A stretch of 64,000 nt of DNA from Arenibacter algicola (GTDB lineage Bacteria; Bacteroidota; Bacteroidia; Flavobacteriales; Flavobacteriaceae): NCBI RefSeq assembly GCF_000733925.1, contig NZ_JPOO01000003.1, positions 1,984,001-2,048,000 on the forward strand. Reading direction: 5' to 3'. The notes beneath the pieces were generated by a model. The model saw nothing but the letters and a program-made list of their open reading frames with translations, ran no database searches and was not told the origin of the DNA. This document shows positions 1-7,783 of this stretch, one piece after another. Position 1 is the first letter of the stretch. The number at the start of each line of letters is the position of its first letter. A program made the translations under genes and the position numbers.

Positions 1-1
1 G

Positions 2-1084
2 CAGGTTGCCGAAGATGGTGGCAGTGCCGAAGTTTGGGTAGGCAGCCAACAAGGGACGGATACCAAGTTGGGAGTACCTAAAATCCTGGGTATTGCCCCG
101 GAAAAGGTAAACGTACACCTACAATATTTGGGAGGTGGATTTGGGAGAAGAAGCATGAACGATTTTGTAGAGGAATGTACCATACTCGCAAAAGAAATGG
201 CACCACTTCCGGTAAAACTTATTTGGACCAGGGAGGACGATGTTACCTATGGGGCATTCCGGCCGCTTTCCCTACAACGACTAACGGCCAGCACAGATGC
301 TGAAGGGAATATTACTGCGTTTTCGCACTCTGTGGTAGGGGACGGTGGAAACCTAGTGGCCAGTGCCGTGGCCAATGATCATTATGACATCCCCAACCAA
401 TTTGCGGAATGGCGGGAAGCCTCCAATGGCATTCGCCTAAAACATTGGCGTGCCGTGGGCCATGGCCCCAATAAGTTTGCCATTGAATCTATGCTGGATG
501 AAATTGCCTGGAAGCAGGGCACAGATCCTTTGGAGCTTAGAAGAAAGTTAATGGCAAAAGCCCCTAGGGCATTGGCTACCTTAGAAAAGGCAGCTGAAAT
601 CTCCCATTGGAGCAAGCCTTCAGAGGAGGGCAGGGCCAAAGGCATGGCATTTGTAGAACATGGATCTTTGGGAACGGGGGTCTGTGAAATATCTGTGGAC
701 CGTAGTACTGGCATTATCAAAGTGCATCATTTTTGGATCGCCTTGGATGCTGGGGTGGTGGTACAGCCAGACAATGTAAAAGCCCAAATGGAAGGCGGCA
801 TCATCATGGGCATGAGCAGCGTGCTCAAAGAACAAATTACCATCGTGGATGGCCAAGTGCAACAATCCAATTACCACGATTACCAACTACTTAGGATTCA
901 GGACATCCCTGATAGTATTGAAACTGTAATTCTAGAATCCTCTGAAATCCCAGAAGGGGTAGGCGAAACGGCTACACCTATGGTGGCCTGTGCCATAGCC
1001 AATGCCTTTCTGAAATTGACAGGGAAACCCCTACGCCACCTACCTTTCTCCCCAGAGCGTGTACTTCAAGCCTTGAACAGTTAA
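2..1084 (+). CDS. Molybdopterin-binding aldehyde/isoquinoline-type oxidoreductase large subunit, C-terminal part
   Basis: The gene enters from the left edge, and frame 2 is open from the first bases to the stop at 1084. A TTG at 68 is an internal codon, since coding continues upstream with a segment (AEVWVGSQQGTD) typical of the family. This is the C-terminal part of a xanthine-dehydrogenase-family Mo subunit of the IorB type, which usually runs to about 700-750 residues. Near the end the motif GVGETATP carries the Glu expected to act as catalytic base at the Mo centre, and the glycine-rich QMEGGIIMG stretch is also typical. Family members are usually Tat-exported and hydroxylate aldehydes or N-heterocycles in the periplasm, passing electrons to a 2Fe-2S partner. 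That partner is not visible here and may lie upstream. A second homologue is at 26560-28782. The substrate is unknown. Confidence 0.88.
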   Translation, partial: QVAEDGGSAEVWVGSQQGTDTKLGVPKILGIAPEKVNVHLQYLGGGFGRRSMNDFVEECTILAKEMAPLPVKLIWTREDDVTYGAFRPLSLQRLTASTDAEGNITAFSHSVVGDGGNLVASAVANDHYDIPNQFAEWREASNGIRLKHWRAVGHGPNKFAIESMLDEIAWKQGTDPLELRRKLMAKAPRALATLEKAAEISHWSKPSEEGRAKGMAFVEHGSLGTGVCEISVDRSTGIIKVHHFWIALDAGVVVQPDNVKAQMEGGIIMGMSSVLKEQITIVDGQVQQSNYHDYQLLRIQDIPDSIETVILESSEIPEGVGETATPMVACAIANAFLKLTGKPLRHLPFSPERVLQALNS

Positions 1085-1197
1085 ATCGTTCCAATAACAG
1101 CAGCTTAAAACCCTGGGGCATTATAAAATGGATTTATTTTGATCCCTAAATCGGAAATGTCCTCAAATAATTTGAAGGCTTTTTGTATTTTGGAGGG

Positions 1198-3072
1198 ATG
1201 AAATTTAAGTTCGGCCTGCCTCTACTTTTTATCCTTGCTTACATGTACTGCCATGCAGGCTCAAACCTTAAAAATAACTTTGAACACAAGCGATACGATT
1301 ATTCCTTTACCTTAAAACAGGCAAATGACTCCTTGGCCTCCCTTAAAAAACAAATAGGGAATTTTGCCAAAAAGAGTGACTACAAAAATGCAATTGCCCT
1401 CTCCAAGAAATTACTTGAAAAGGCCATAGTTATATCCGATAGCAGCCACATAACCAATGCCTATTGGAGACAAGGATATTATTTCAAAAGACTGGATCAA
1501 TTGGATTCGTCTTATTTCTACATTGACAAAGCATATTCTATAAATCTCAAATTAAAGGATAGCATAGGTGCGGGAGACCGACTGCTGGACATGGCCAACA
1601 TCCAAAAGAGTTTGGGCGATTACAACGGAGGGATGATCACTGCTACCGAAGGATTAAAATATTTGGAAGGTTCCAATGAAATAGAATCCATCTCCGGTCT
1701 CTACCAAAACATTGCTGTATGCCAAAAGGAGTTGGGACACCCTAAAGAAGCCTTGCGGTGGAGCGATAAAATTTTTAGTCTTCTAAACAAACAGCCCGCA
1801 GTTGATATCAGCACCGAAAATCTATACAACATTAAAACCACCAGGGCGAATATCCTGGCAACACTAAAAGATTACGGTACCAGCCTTAAAATTTTGGACA
1901 GTATTGCCGCGAACACCCAAGCTAGCAACGCCTCGCAATTTGCACGTGCTATTTGCAATAAGGGCTATTATATGTGGTTGGAAAACAAAAATAACCCTGA
2001 GAGCGAGCCCCTACAGTTGGAAGCCTTAAGAATACGGCAAGAACTTAACACGGTTCCCGGATTAATATCCAGCACTATACATTTGGCAGAATATTACTTT
2101 GAGACCAATAAGCCATTGGCGTTGGATTTTGCCCAAAAAGCTCTTGCCAACTCGAAAAAAACAAATAATTCTGTCGCTATTTTGGAAGCTTTGGATCTAC
2201 TATTGCCCCTGAAAAAATCCTTGGACCAGGATGTTTCCGAAGAGGCCATATTTTATTCCAATGTGCAGAATACCCTTGAAAAAACAAAACAAGCCGTTCG
2301 CGCTATCTATGCCGCCACAAAATATGACAATGATGCATTGGAAAAAAAGAACCTTATGCTTTTGGCGCAAGTCGCTATTAAAGAGAAACAAAATATTTTG
2401 GCCATTTCTGCCACAATTATTTCATTGATCCTGATAGTCTTTGTTGTCCTGTATAAAAATCAGCAAAAAAAGAAAGAACAGCTGGAGATGGCCTATAAGA
2501 CCGAGTTGCGCCTTTCCAAAAAATTGCATGACGAACTGGGTAATGACATTTTTTACCTTATGACACAGGTTCAAAAAGAGGGCCAGGATATAGCTAACCC
2601 ACAGAAAATAATAATTTTAGAAGGTCTGGATAGTATTTACCAAAGAATAAGGGATATTTCCAAAGAATTTACGGCCATTGATACCGGAGATAACTTTGGC
2701 AAGGAATTCTTCTCCCTTTTAAATTCCTATAGCTCCACTAAAACAAAGTTGATCACCAAGGAATTACCCTCCAACTTCTGGGATAATGTTTCGGCAGAGG
2801 CCAAAATTGAAGTATATAGGGTTCTACAGGAATTACTGGTGAATATGAAAAAACACAGCAATGCCTCTTTGGTTGCCATTACCTGCAGTAAGAGCAGCAA
2901 ACAGGTTGTTATAAAGTATGTGGACAATGGAGTGGGATTTTCCTTAAAAGGAAATTATTTGGGAAATGGGCTTAAGAATGTGGAAAACCGCATAAAAGGT
3001 ATAAAAGGAAGTATTATTTTCGATTCGAAACCAAACGAAGGTGTCACTGCCACCATAACGTTTGCCATATAA
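1198..3072 (+). CDS. TPR-containing membrane sensor histidine kinase (HisKA_3/NarL-type)
   Basis: About 624 residues. I prefer the ATG at 1198 because the frame's earlier start at 1183 is a TTG. The N-terminus has a signal-like hydrophobic stretch, then tetratricopeptide-like helices over roughly residues 60-380, which would sit in the periplasm. One transmembrane helix follows at about 399-420. The kinase part has the phospho-acceptor His444 in KKLHDELGND, which fits the HisKA_3 group that pairs with LuxR-type regulators. The ATPase domain shows the N-box (ELLVNMKKHSN, near 545) and G-boxes (DNGVGF near 577 and GNGLKNV near 589). The response regulator starts 7 bp downstream, so the two form one operon. 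The TPR region probably senses a protein or envelope signal. The signal itself cannot be told from sequence. Confidence 0.9.
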   Translation: MKFKFGLPLLFILAYMYCHAGSNLKNNFEHKRYDYSFTLKQANDSLASLKKQIGNFAKKSDYKNAIALSKKLLEKAIVISDSSHITNAYWRQGYYFKRLDQLDSSYFYIDKAYSINLKLKDSIGAGDRLLDMANIQKSLGDYNGGMITATEGLKYLEGSNEIESISGLYQNIAVCQKELGHPKEALRWSDKIFSLLNKQPAVDISTENLYNIKTTRANILATLKDYGTSLKILDSIAANTQASNASQFARAICNKGYYMWLENKNNPESEPLQLEALRIRQELNTVPGLISSTIHLAEYYFETNKPLALDFAQKALANSKKTNNSVAILEALDLLLPLKKSLDQDVSEEAIFYSNVQNTLEKTKQAVRAIYAATKYDNDALEKKNLMLLAQVAIKEKQNILAISATIISLILIVFVVLYKNQQKKKEQLEMAYKTELRLSKKLHDELGNDIFYLMTQVQKEGQDIANPQKIIILEGLDSIYQRIRDISKEFTAIDTGDNFGKEFFSLLNSYSSTKTKLITKELPSNFWDNVSAEAKIEVYRVLQELLVNMKKHSNASLVAITCSKSSKQVVIKYVDNGVGFSLKGNYLGNGLKNVENRIKGIKGSIIFDSKPNEGVTATITFAI

Positions 3073-3079
3073 AACACAT

Positions 3080-3748
3080 ATGCAATTCAATAGGATATTC
3101 GTTTCGGAAGACATAGATAGCAATAACCTAGGGGTTATTACTATGCTTCAAAATTTGGGGTATCCCCAAATTGGCCATTCACAATACTGCGATGAAGCCT
3201 TGCTAAAATTAAAAAGGGCTTTGTTGGATGGGAATCCTTTTCAACTTTTGATAACCGATCTTTCTTTTGATAATCCCAGAGATAAAAAAGGCCTACAAAA
3301 CGGGCAAGATCTCATCGCCGCCATAAAAGAAGTCCAACCCGAAATAAAGGTGATTGTTTTTTCTGTGGAGGACAACCAAAACACCATAAAATCCTTATTC
3401 GAGAACCAAAAAATTGAAGGCTATGTCTGCAAGGGATTGAACGGTCTTAAAGAACTAAAGAATAGTATTGAAGCGCTGTCCCAAAACAAACCATTCACCT
3501 GCCCCATAGCCACGGCCGTATTACAACAGAAAAACCTTTTGGAATTGGATGACTATGAACAGCAGCTGCTCTTATTCTTGGCCCAAGGACACAAACAAAA
3601 TGAAATAAGTGCCTTACTAAAAGCAAAGGGAATTGCACCCAACAGTATACGATCTGTAGAAGCCAACATTAGTAAGTTAAAGGATTACTTCAATGCTTCA
3701 AACACTACCCAATTGGTCTATATAGCGACAAGTATGGGGGTTATTTAA
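3080..3748 (+). CDS. LuxR-type response regulator
   Basis: About 222 residues from the ATG at 3080. A TTG-initiated longer form from 3062 would overlap the kinase stop and is less likely. The receiver domain covers about residues 4-130, with the acidic pair E10/D11, the expected phospho-acceptor Asp60 in LLITDLSF and a Lys near 115. The C-terminus (about 150-215) is a GerE/LuxR-type helix-turn-helix with the recognisable LFLAQGHKQNEIS pattern. It also has an insert between the HTH helices that I associate with flavobacterial members of this family. It is the natural partner of the kinase 7 bp upstream. Its targets are unknown, and nothing around it ties it specifically to the sugar genes. Confidence 0.9.
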   Translation: MQFNRIFVSEDIDSNNLGVITMLQNLGYPQIGHSQYCDEALLKLKRALLDGNPFQLLITDLSFDNPRDKKGLQNGQDLIAAIKEVQPEIKVIVFSVEDNQNTIKSLFENQKIEGYVCKGLNGLKELKNSIEALSQNKPFTCPIATAVLQQKNLLELDDYEQQLLLFLAQGHKQNEISALLKAKGIAPNSIRSVEANISKLKDYFNASNTTQLVYIATSMGVI

Positions 3749-3837
3749 AATGTACCATCTTTTTACTTCTTTGTTGACCCAACATAATAATTAGAGGGTT
3801 TTCTCATTTCCATCCAAATGCACTTGGAAGAATATAA

Positions 3838-4178
3838 TTAAACCTCGAAATCCCTATCAGACATTTTATGCTTCCCTAAAAAGGTAGAGGGGAAACAATT
3901 CACAATCAACCTAAACTGTCGGTCAAAGTAGGAAAAAATGTTAAGGCCGGTTTCACAACATACCCCACTAATACTATCGTCCCCTCCCATCCACAATTTG
4001 CTGGAGTATCCAATTCCAAATCTGTTATTTAAGGCGCAATTGTCTTGCACCTTGATCTTTTAAAGAATCTATTAAAAGGAGTAATATTCACATCGGCATT
4101 AAAATTATCCAAACTCTTATTTTCAGATTTTTTAGTTAAATTCCCTGGAGTTAGACTTATTTTTAATGTGCCTTCCAT
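3838..4178 (-). pseudogene. Possible decayed small gene in the 440-bp gap
   Basis: This fills most of the gap between the response regulator and the cytochrome/LRR gene. On the minus strand an ATG at 4178, just after the stop of the upstream gene, opens 49 codons ending at 4029. A second frame from a GTG at 4050 runs 70 codons to 3838, with protein-like composition such as RFGIGYSSKLWMGG. The two frames overlap slightly and could be one gene broken by a frameshift. I recognise no family. It may equally be non-coding DNA with chance open frames. The rest of the gap (3749-3837) shows nothing I can name. Confidence 0.25.
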
Positions 4179-4188
4179 TTCGGGAACC

Positions 4189-6300
4189 CTAAAAGAAAAA
4201 CAACTGATTTACCCGCAATGTGCTTTCCGTATTGGGCTGCCCTACTACCTTATAGTATTTTGCGGTTGACTCCGGAAACTTTATAGAGATTTCATTAAGT
4301 TTATCAGGATTAGCCACCTTGGCCAGGTTCAACTTTTTTAATAGGGTCCAATTCTCCTTATTATTGGAGGACCAAACCTCAACATACATCACCGATGATT
4401 TCTTTGCTCCGTTACGACTACCACAACTAAGCACCACTTCCTTGATTTTAGGATTTGACGCACTAAAATCAGCAATAGCTATGAGAGGTTTACTATTGAA
4501 AGAAGCATAAAATTTCGAAAAATAATAAGTATTGGCGTCATATTTGGCATCGTCGTTCAATATTCTTTCTGCCTCCCCGGTGTAAGAACTTAAAATTCCG
4601 GGATGCACCACTTCCAGTCCGTCGGGAACAAGGCCTTTGTCATAAAATACAAAGGTTGAAACCTCACTTGGCAGCCAATTATCCTTGTAAGCTATTGCCT
4701 TTACTGTTTTAGATCTTTCTCCCTGCAAATCCATAGTAATTCCTGATTCATAAAGTTCAGATTTTTCATTGGGTTCGGTTTCATCCAAGGTATATCGAAT
4801 ACTAACTCCATTCATTTTATGCCTCAATGAAATACGGTCTCCTGAATTTATTATATTCCTCTCCCCTATTAAGGTTGGTGGTGTCAGGTTCATTTTTTCT
4901 TCCGGGTCCGGAATGTACCCCTCATTTATGGTTGCGCCTGGTAATTCCTTAGCCAGTTGCGAAATATCGGCGTCGGTCAATTGGGTGTTCCAGACAAACA
5001 ATTCCTTCAAACTTTTAATCTCCTTTAAATACTTTAGTGCGGCTACATCAACCGAGGTACCTGCCAAAGAAAGCGACTGTAATTTGGTGTTGGCAACAAG
5101 GGCTGCCAAAGCCTCATTGGTAACCTCTGTAAAATTCAATACTAAATGCTCTAAATTATTAAGCTCCCCAACAAATTTTAAGCTATTGTCATCCAGAGGC
5201 AAATTGGCTAGATTTAGGTATATCACCTGCTCCTTTATTTTAGCCAAATCGGTCAAAAATTCAGCTTTGTAACTACTTCTGCCATAAATGGCTACTTCAA
5301 TAGCCGGCGAAGTGGGGGATTTTTGAACTACCGTCCTATAGGGGTTATTTAGATCATCTATAAGTTTAGTGTCCACAAAATCAAATGCATATGCCTCTTT
5401 CCCACTATCTCCTTTCAGCCATTTTTCGGTGAGCAGTTGCTTTAAACCGTCTTCAATGTTCAATTGGGCGAACGAAATTTCAGTATCCGCGCCATGGCCA
5501 ATCCAGCTTTCTATAAGCTCAATTTCGCGACTGGTCAATTGGACCTTACCATCTGGCGGCATATGCTCTTCATCTTCCAACGGCAGTGCTACACGCTGCA
5601 GCAACAAACTTTCTTCAGGATTATGTGCCAACCAAACCTCACCATTCTCTCCGCCCCTGGTTATAGCTTCAACATTTGTTAAGTCCAACTCCCCCTTGCT
5701 TTTCTGTGGATTGTGGCAACCAGTGCACTTTTTTTCTAAAATAGGTGCAACATAGGCTGTATATATCGGCGTATTTTCATCAATTTTTTTAACCGCTGCA
5801 CTGGTTATGGGTTCCATTAAAAAATGACTACCATGTGTTAGCCCGGCCCCAAAATGTCCACCAAAAACAACTCCCACAAAGCTGGTGTACAACAAGATTT
5901 GGTACACTTTTTTGTGTAGATACGTCAAAACCATTGCATACACCGCAAAACTGATCCCTATTCCAATCCATTTATGCAAGCTCATGAGTTCGGACTCATA
6001 CCCTTCCAGGGAGAGCAATAGGCCCATTATGGTTGCCAGTACAGTTGTAAAGGAGGTCAGCAATAATAGAAAGTAGTTGATCTTTTCAAAGGAAGGGGGA
6101 TCTATTTGTTTTCTAAACAGGTTAAGCAATACCATAAGCGCAATAAAGGCTACGGGAAAATGTAACAGCAATGGATGCATTCTGCCTAGCGGCTGTAACC
6201 AAAATGGAATTTCCAGATAACTTTCAAAAACCACTAAAAAGGCTAAAAAAATATGCAGAAAGAACAATGTGTTCAAAAAAAAGGGAACGGATTTTTTCAT
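4189..6300 (-). CDS. DUF2231 membrane protein with PSD1 cytochrome, LRR and discoidin-like tail
   Basis: About 703 residues from the ATG at 6300. An in-frame ATG at 6321 would overlap the upstream gene by 17 bp. The N-terminus has five hydrophobic segments, including the DUF2231-like MHPLLLHFPVAF. A Planctomycete-type cytochrome domain follows, with one heme-binding CTGCH at about 192-196 and the usual ending ELIESWIGHGAD. Leucine-rich repeats cover about 360-480, then comes a chitobiase-C-like beta domain (about 495-570, IRYTLDETEPN), then a discoidin-like end. The large part should face the periplasm. It is the last gene of a three-gene unit with DUF1501 and DUF1553 genes, with only 4 bp between it and the gene before. 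The family often accompanies polysaccharide genes, but no reaction is established. A heme-linked electron or binding role is my inference. Confidence 0.85.
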   Translation of the reverse strand: MKKSVPFFLNTLFFLHIFLAFLVVFESYLEIPFWLQPLGRMHPLLLHFPVAFIALMVLLNLFRKQIDPPSFEKINYFLLLLTSFTTVLATIMGLLLSLEGYESELMSLHKWIGIGISFAVYAMVLTYLHKKVYQILLYTSFVGVVFGGHFGAGLTHGSHFLMEPITSAAVKKIDENTPIYTAYVAPILEKKCTGCHNPQKSKGELDLTNVEAITRGGENGEVWLAHNPEESLLLQRVALPLEDEEHMPPDGKVQLTSREIELIESWIGHGADTEISFAQLNIEDGLKQLLTEKWLKGDSGKEAYAFDFVDTKLIDDLNNPYRTVVQKSPTSPAIEVAIYGRSSYKAEFLTDLAKIKEQVIYLNLANLPLDDNSLKFVGELNNLEHLVLNFTEVTNEALAALVANTKLQSLSLAGTSVDVAALKYLKEIKSLKELFVWNTQLTDADISQLAKELPGATINEGYIPDPEEKMNLTPPTLIGERNIINSGDRISLRHKMNGVSIRYTLDETEPNEKSELYESGITMDLQGERSKTVKAIAYKDNWLPSEVSTFVFYDKGLVPDGLEVVHPGILSSYTGEAERILNDDAKYDANTYYFSKFYASFNSKPLIAIADFSASNPKIKEVVLSCGSRNGAKKSSVMYVEVWSSNNKENWTLLKKLNLAKVANPDKLNEISIKFPESTAKYYKVVGQPNTESTLRVNQLFFF

Positions 6301-6304
6301 GTTT

Positions 6305-7759
6305 TTATGCCAAAATATCATTTACTACATGGCCATGTACATCGGTCAAACGAAACCTTCTGCCCAAGTGTTTATAAGTCAACTTCTCATGATCTAGGCC
6401 CATTAAATGCATAATGGTGGCATGTAAGTCATGAATGTGTACCGGGTTTTCGGTAATATTATAGCCCAATTCGTCGGTTTTGCCATAGGAAATGCCCGAT
6501 TTTACACCGCCTCCGGCTACAAAAATGCTGAAGCACCTAGGATGATGGTCCCGACCGTAATTATCCTTGGTCAATTTTCCTTGGCAGTAGTTTGTCCTCC
6601 CGAATTCCCCACTCCAAATAACCAAGGTTTCATCCAACAATCCCCTTTGTTTTAAATCGGTAATCAATGCTGCAGAAGCCATATCGACATCTTTGGCCTG
6701 ACCCTGCATTTCACCTACCAAATTGGAATGCTGGTCCCAACCCTGGTGGTACAATTGTACAAAACGTACGCCAGACTCCGACAGCTTTCTAGCCAATAAA
6801 CAATTGGCGGCATAGGTGCCTGGTACCATACAATCGGGGCCATACATTTTTTTGATATGGTCCGGTTCTTTGGAAACGTCGGTAATTTCAGGTACCGCGG
6901 TCTGCATTCGAAAAGCCATTTCATACTGTTTTATCTTTGCCGGAATTTCAGGATCTCCAAACTCGTCATAACCCAGTTGGTTCAATGAAGCCAAATGATC
7001 CAACATGGTACGGCGCGTTTTTCTATCCATCCCATCAGGATTGTTCAAATACAAAATAGGATCCTCACTGGCACTTAATTGTACTCCTTGGTGGGAACTG
7101 TCCAAAAAGCCGTTCGACCACAGTTTTGAATATACGCCCTGTCCGTTGCCCTTGCCTTTTGACAGCAATACGCAATAGGCAGGTAAGTTTTTATTTTCAC
7201 TACCAAGGCCGTAGCTGAACCAAGACCCCATACTGGGGCGATTGCCCACCTGGGCACCCGTTTGCATAAATGTTAGGGCGGGATCGTGGTTAATGGCATC
7301 GGTATGCATACTTTTTATGACGCAGATATCATCGGTAATCTTGGCTATGTTCGGAAACAGATCACTTACCCAGGTTCCTGAATTGCCATATTGCTTAAAT
7401 CCAAACTTTGAGCCCACCAAGGGAAATGATTCCTGCCCAGCCGTCATGCCTGTCAACTTTTGATCTCCTCTTACAGAAGGAGGCAGATCTTGCCCGAACA
7501 TATCGTTCAACTTGGGTTTATAGTCAAAACTTTCCAATTGGGAAGGGGCGCCATTCTGAACCAAGAGGATAATCCGCTTTGCCTTGGCGGCAAAATGTTT
7601 TAAACCTAAGGGCAATTGTTCTTCGACGACTTGTTTACCGGACAACAAATCCGGCATTAACAAGGACCCCAAAGCCACCCCCCCAAAGCCCAGTGCCATT
7701 TTACCTAAAAAATGCCTTCGGTTAGTGTTTAGATGGTGTTCAAAAATTTCCTTTTCCAT
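6305..7759 (-). CDS. DUF1501 family Tat-exported protein
   Basis: 484 residues. The N-terminus carries a twin-arginine signal, NRRHFLGKMALG (Arg14-Arg15), then a glycine-rich hydrophobic stretch, so the folded protein is probably exported by Tat. The body matches DUF1501, a family distantly related to alkaline phosphatases and sulfatases, with conserved-looking segments such as VQNGAPSQLESFD, HQGWDQHSN, VIWSGEFGR and GRDHHPRCFS. The many His and Asp residues fit metal binding. It lies between DUF1553 (24 bp upstream) and DUF2231/PSD1 (5 bp upstream of the preferred start), an order common in Planctomycetes and marine Bacteroidota. A hydrolase or metal-dependent role is plausible from the fold, but no substrate is established. 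Confidence 0.93.
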   Translation of the reverse strand: MEKEIFEHHLNTNRRHFLGKMALGFGGVALGSLLMPDLLSGKQVVEEQLPLGLKHFAAKAKRIILLVQNGAPSQLESFDYKPKLNDMFGQDLPPSVRGDQKLTGMTAGQESFPLVGSKFGFKQYGNSGTWVSDLFPNIAKITDDICVIKSMHTDAINHDPALTFMQTGAQVGNRPSMGSWFSYGLGSENKNLPAYCVLLSKGKGNGQGVYSKLWSNGFLDSSHQGVQLSASEDPILYLNNPDGMDRKTRRTMLDHLASLNQLGYDEFGDPEIPAKIKQYEMAFRMQTAVPEITDVSKEPDHIKKMYGPDCMVPGTYAANCLLARKLSESGVRFVQLYHQGWDQHSNLVGEMQGQAKDVDMASAALITDLKQRGLLDETLVIWSGEFGRTNYCQGKLTKDNYGRDHHPRCFSIFVAGGGVKSGISYGKTDELGYNITENPVHIHDLHATIMHLMGLDHEKLTYKHLGRRFRLTDVHGHVVNDILA

Positions 7760-7783
7760 TAGTATTATTTTTTGAGAAGTTGG

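Noticed and set aside
4769..5272. 167-codon open frame on the plus strand
   Set aside because: It lies wholly inside, and antisense to, the well-supported cytochrome/LRR gene and has no family resemblance.
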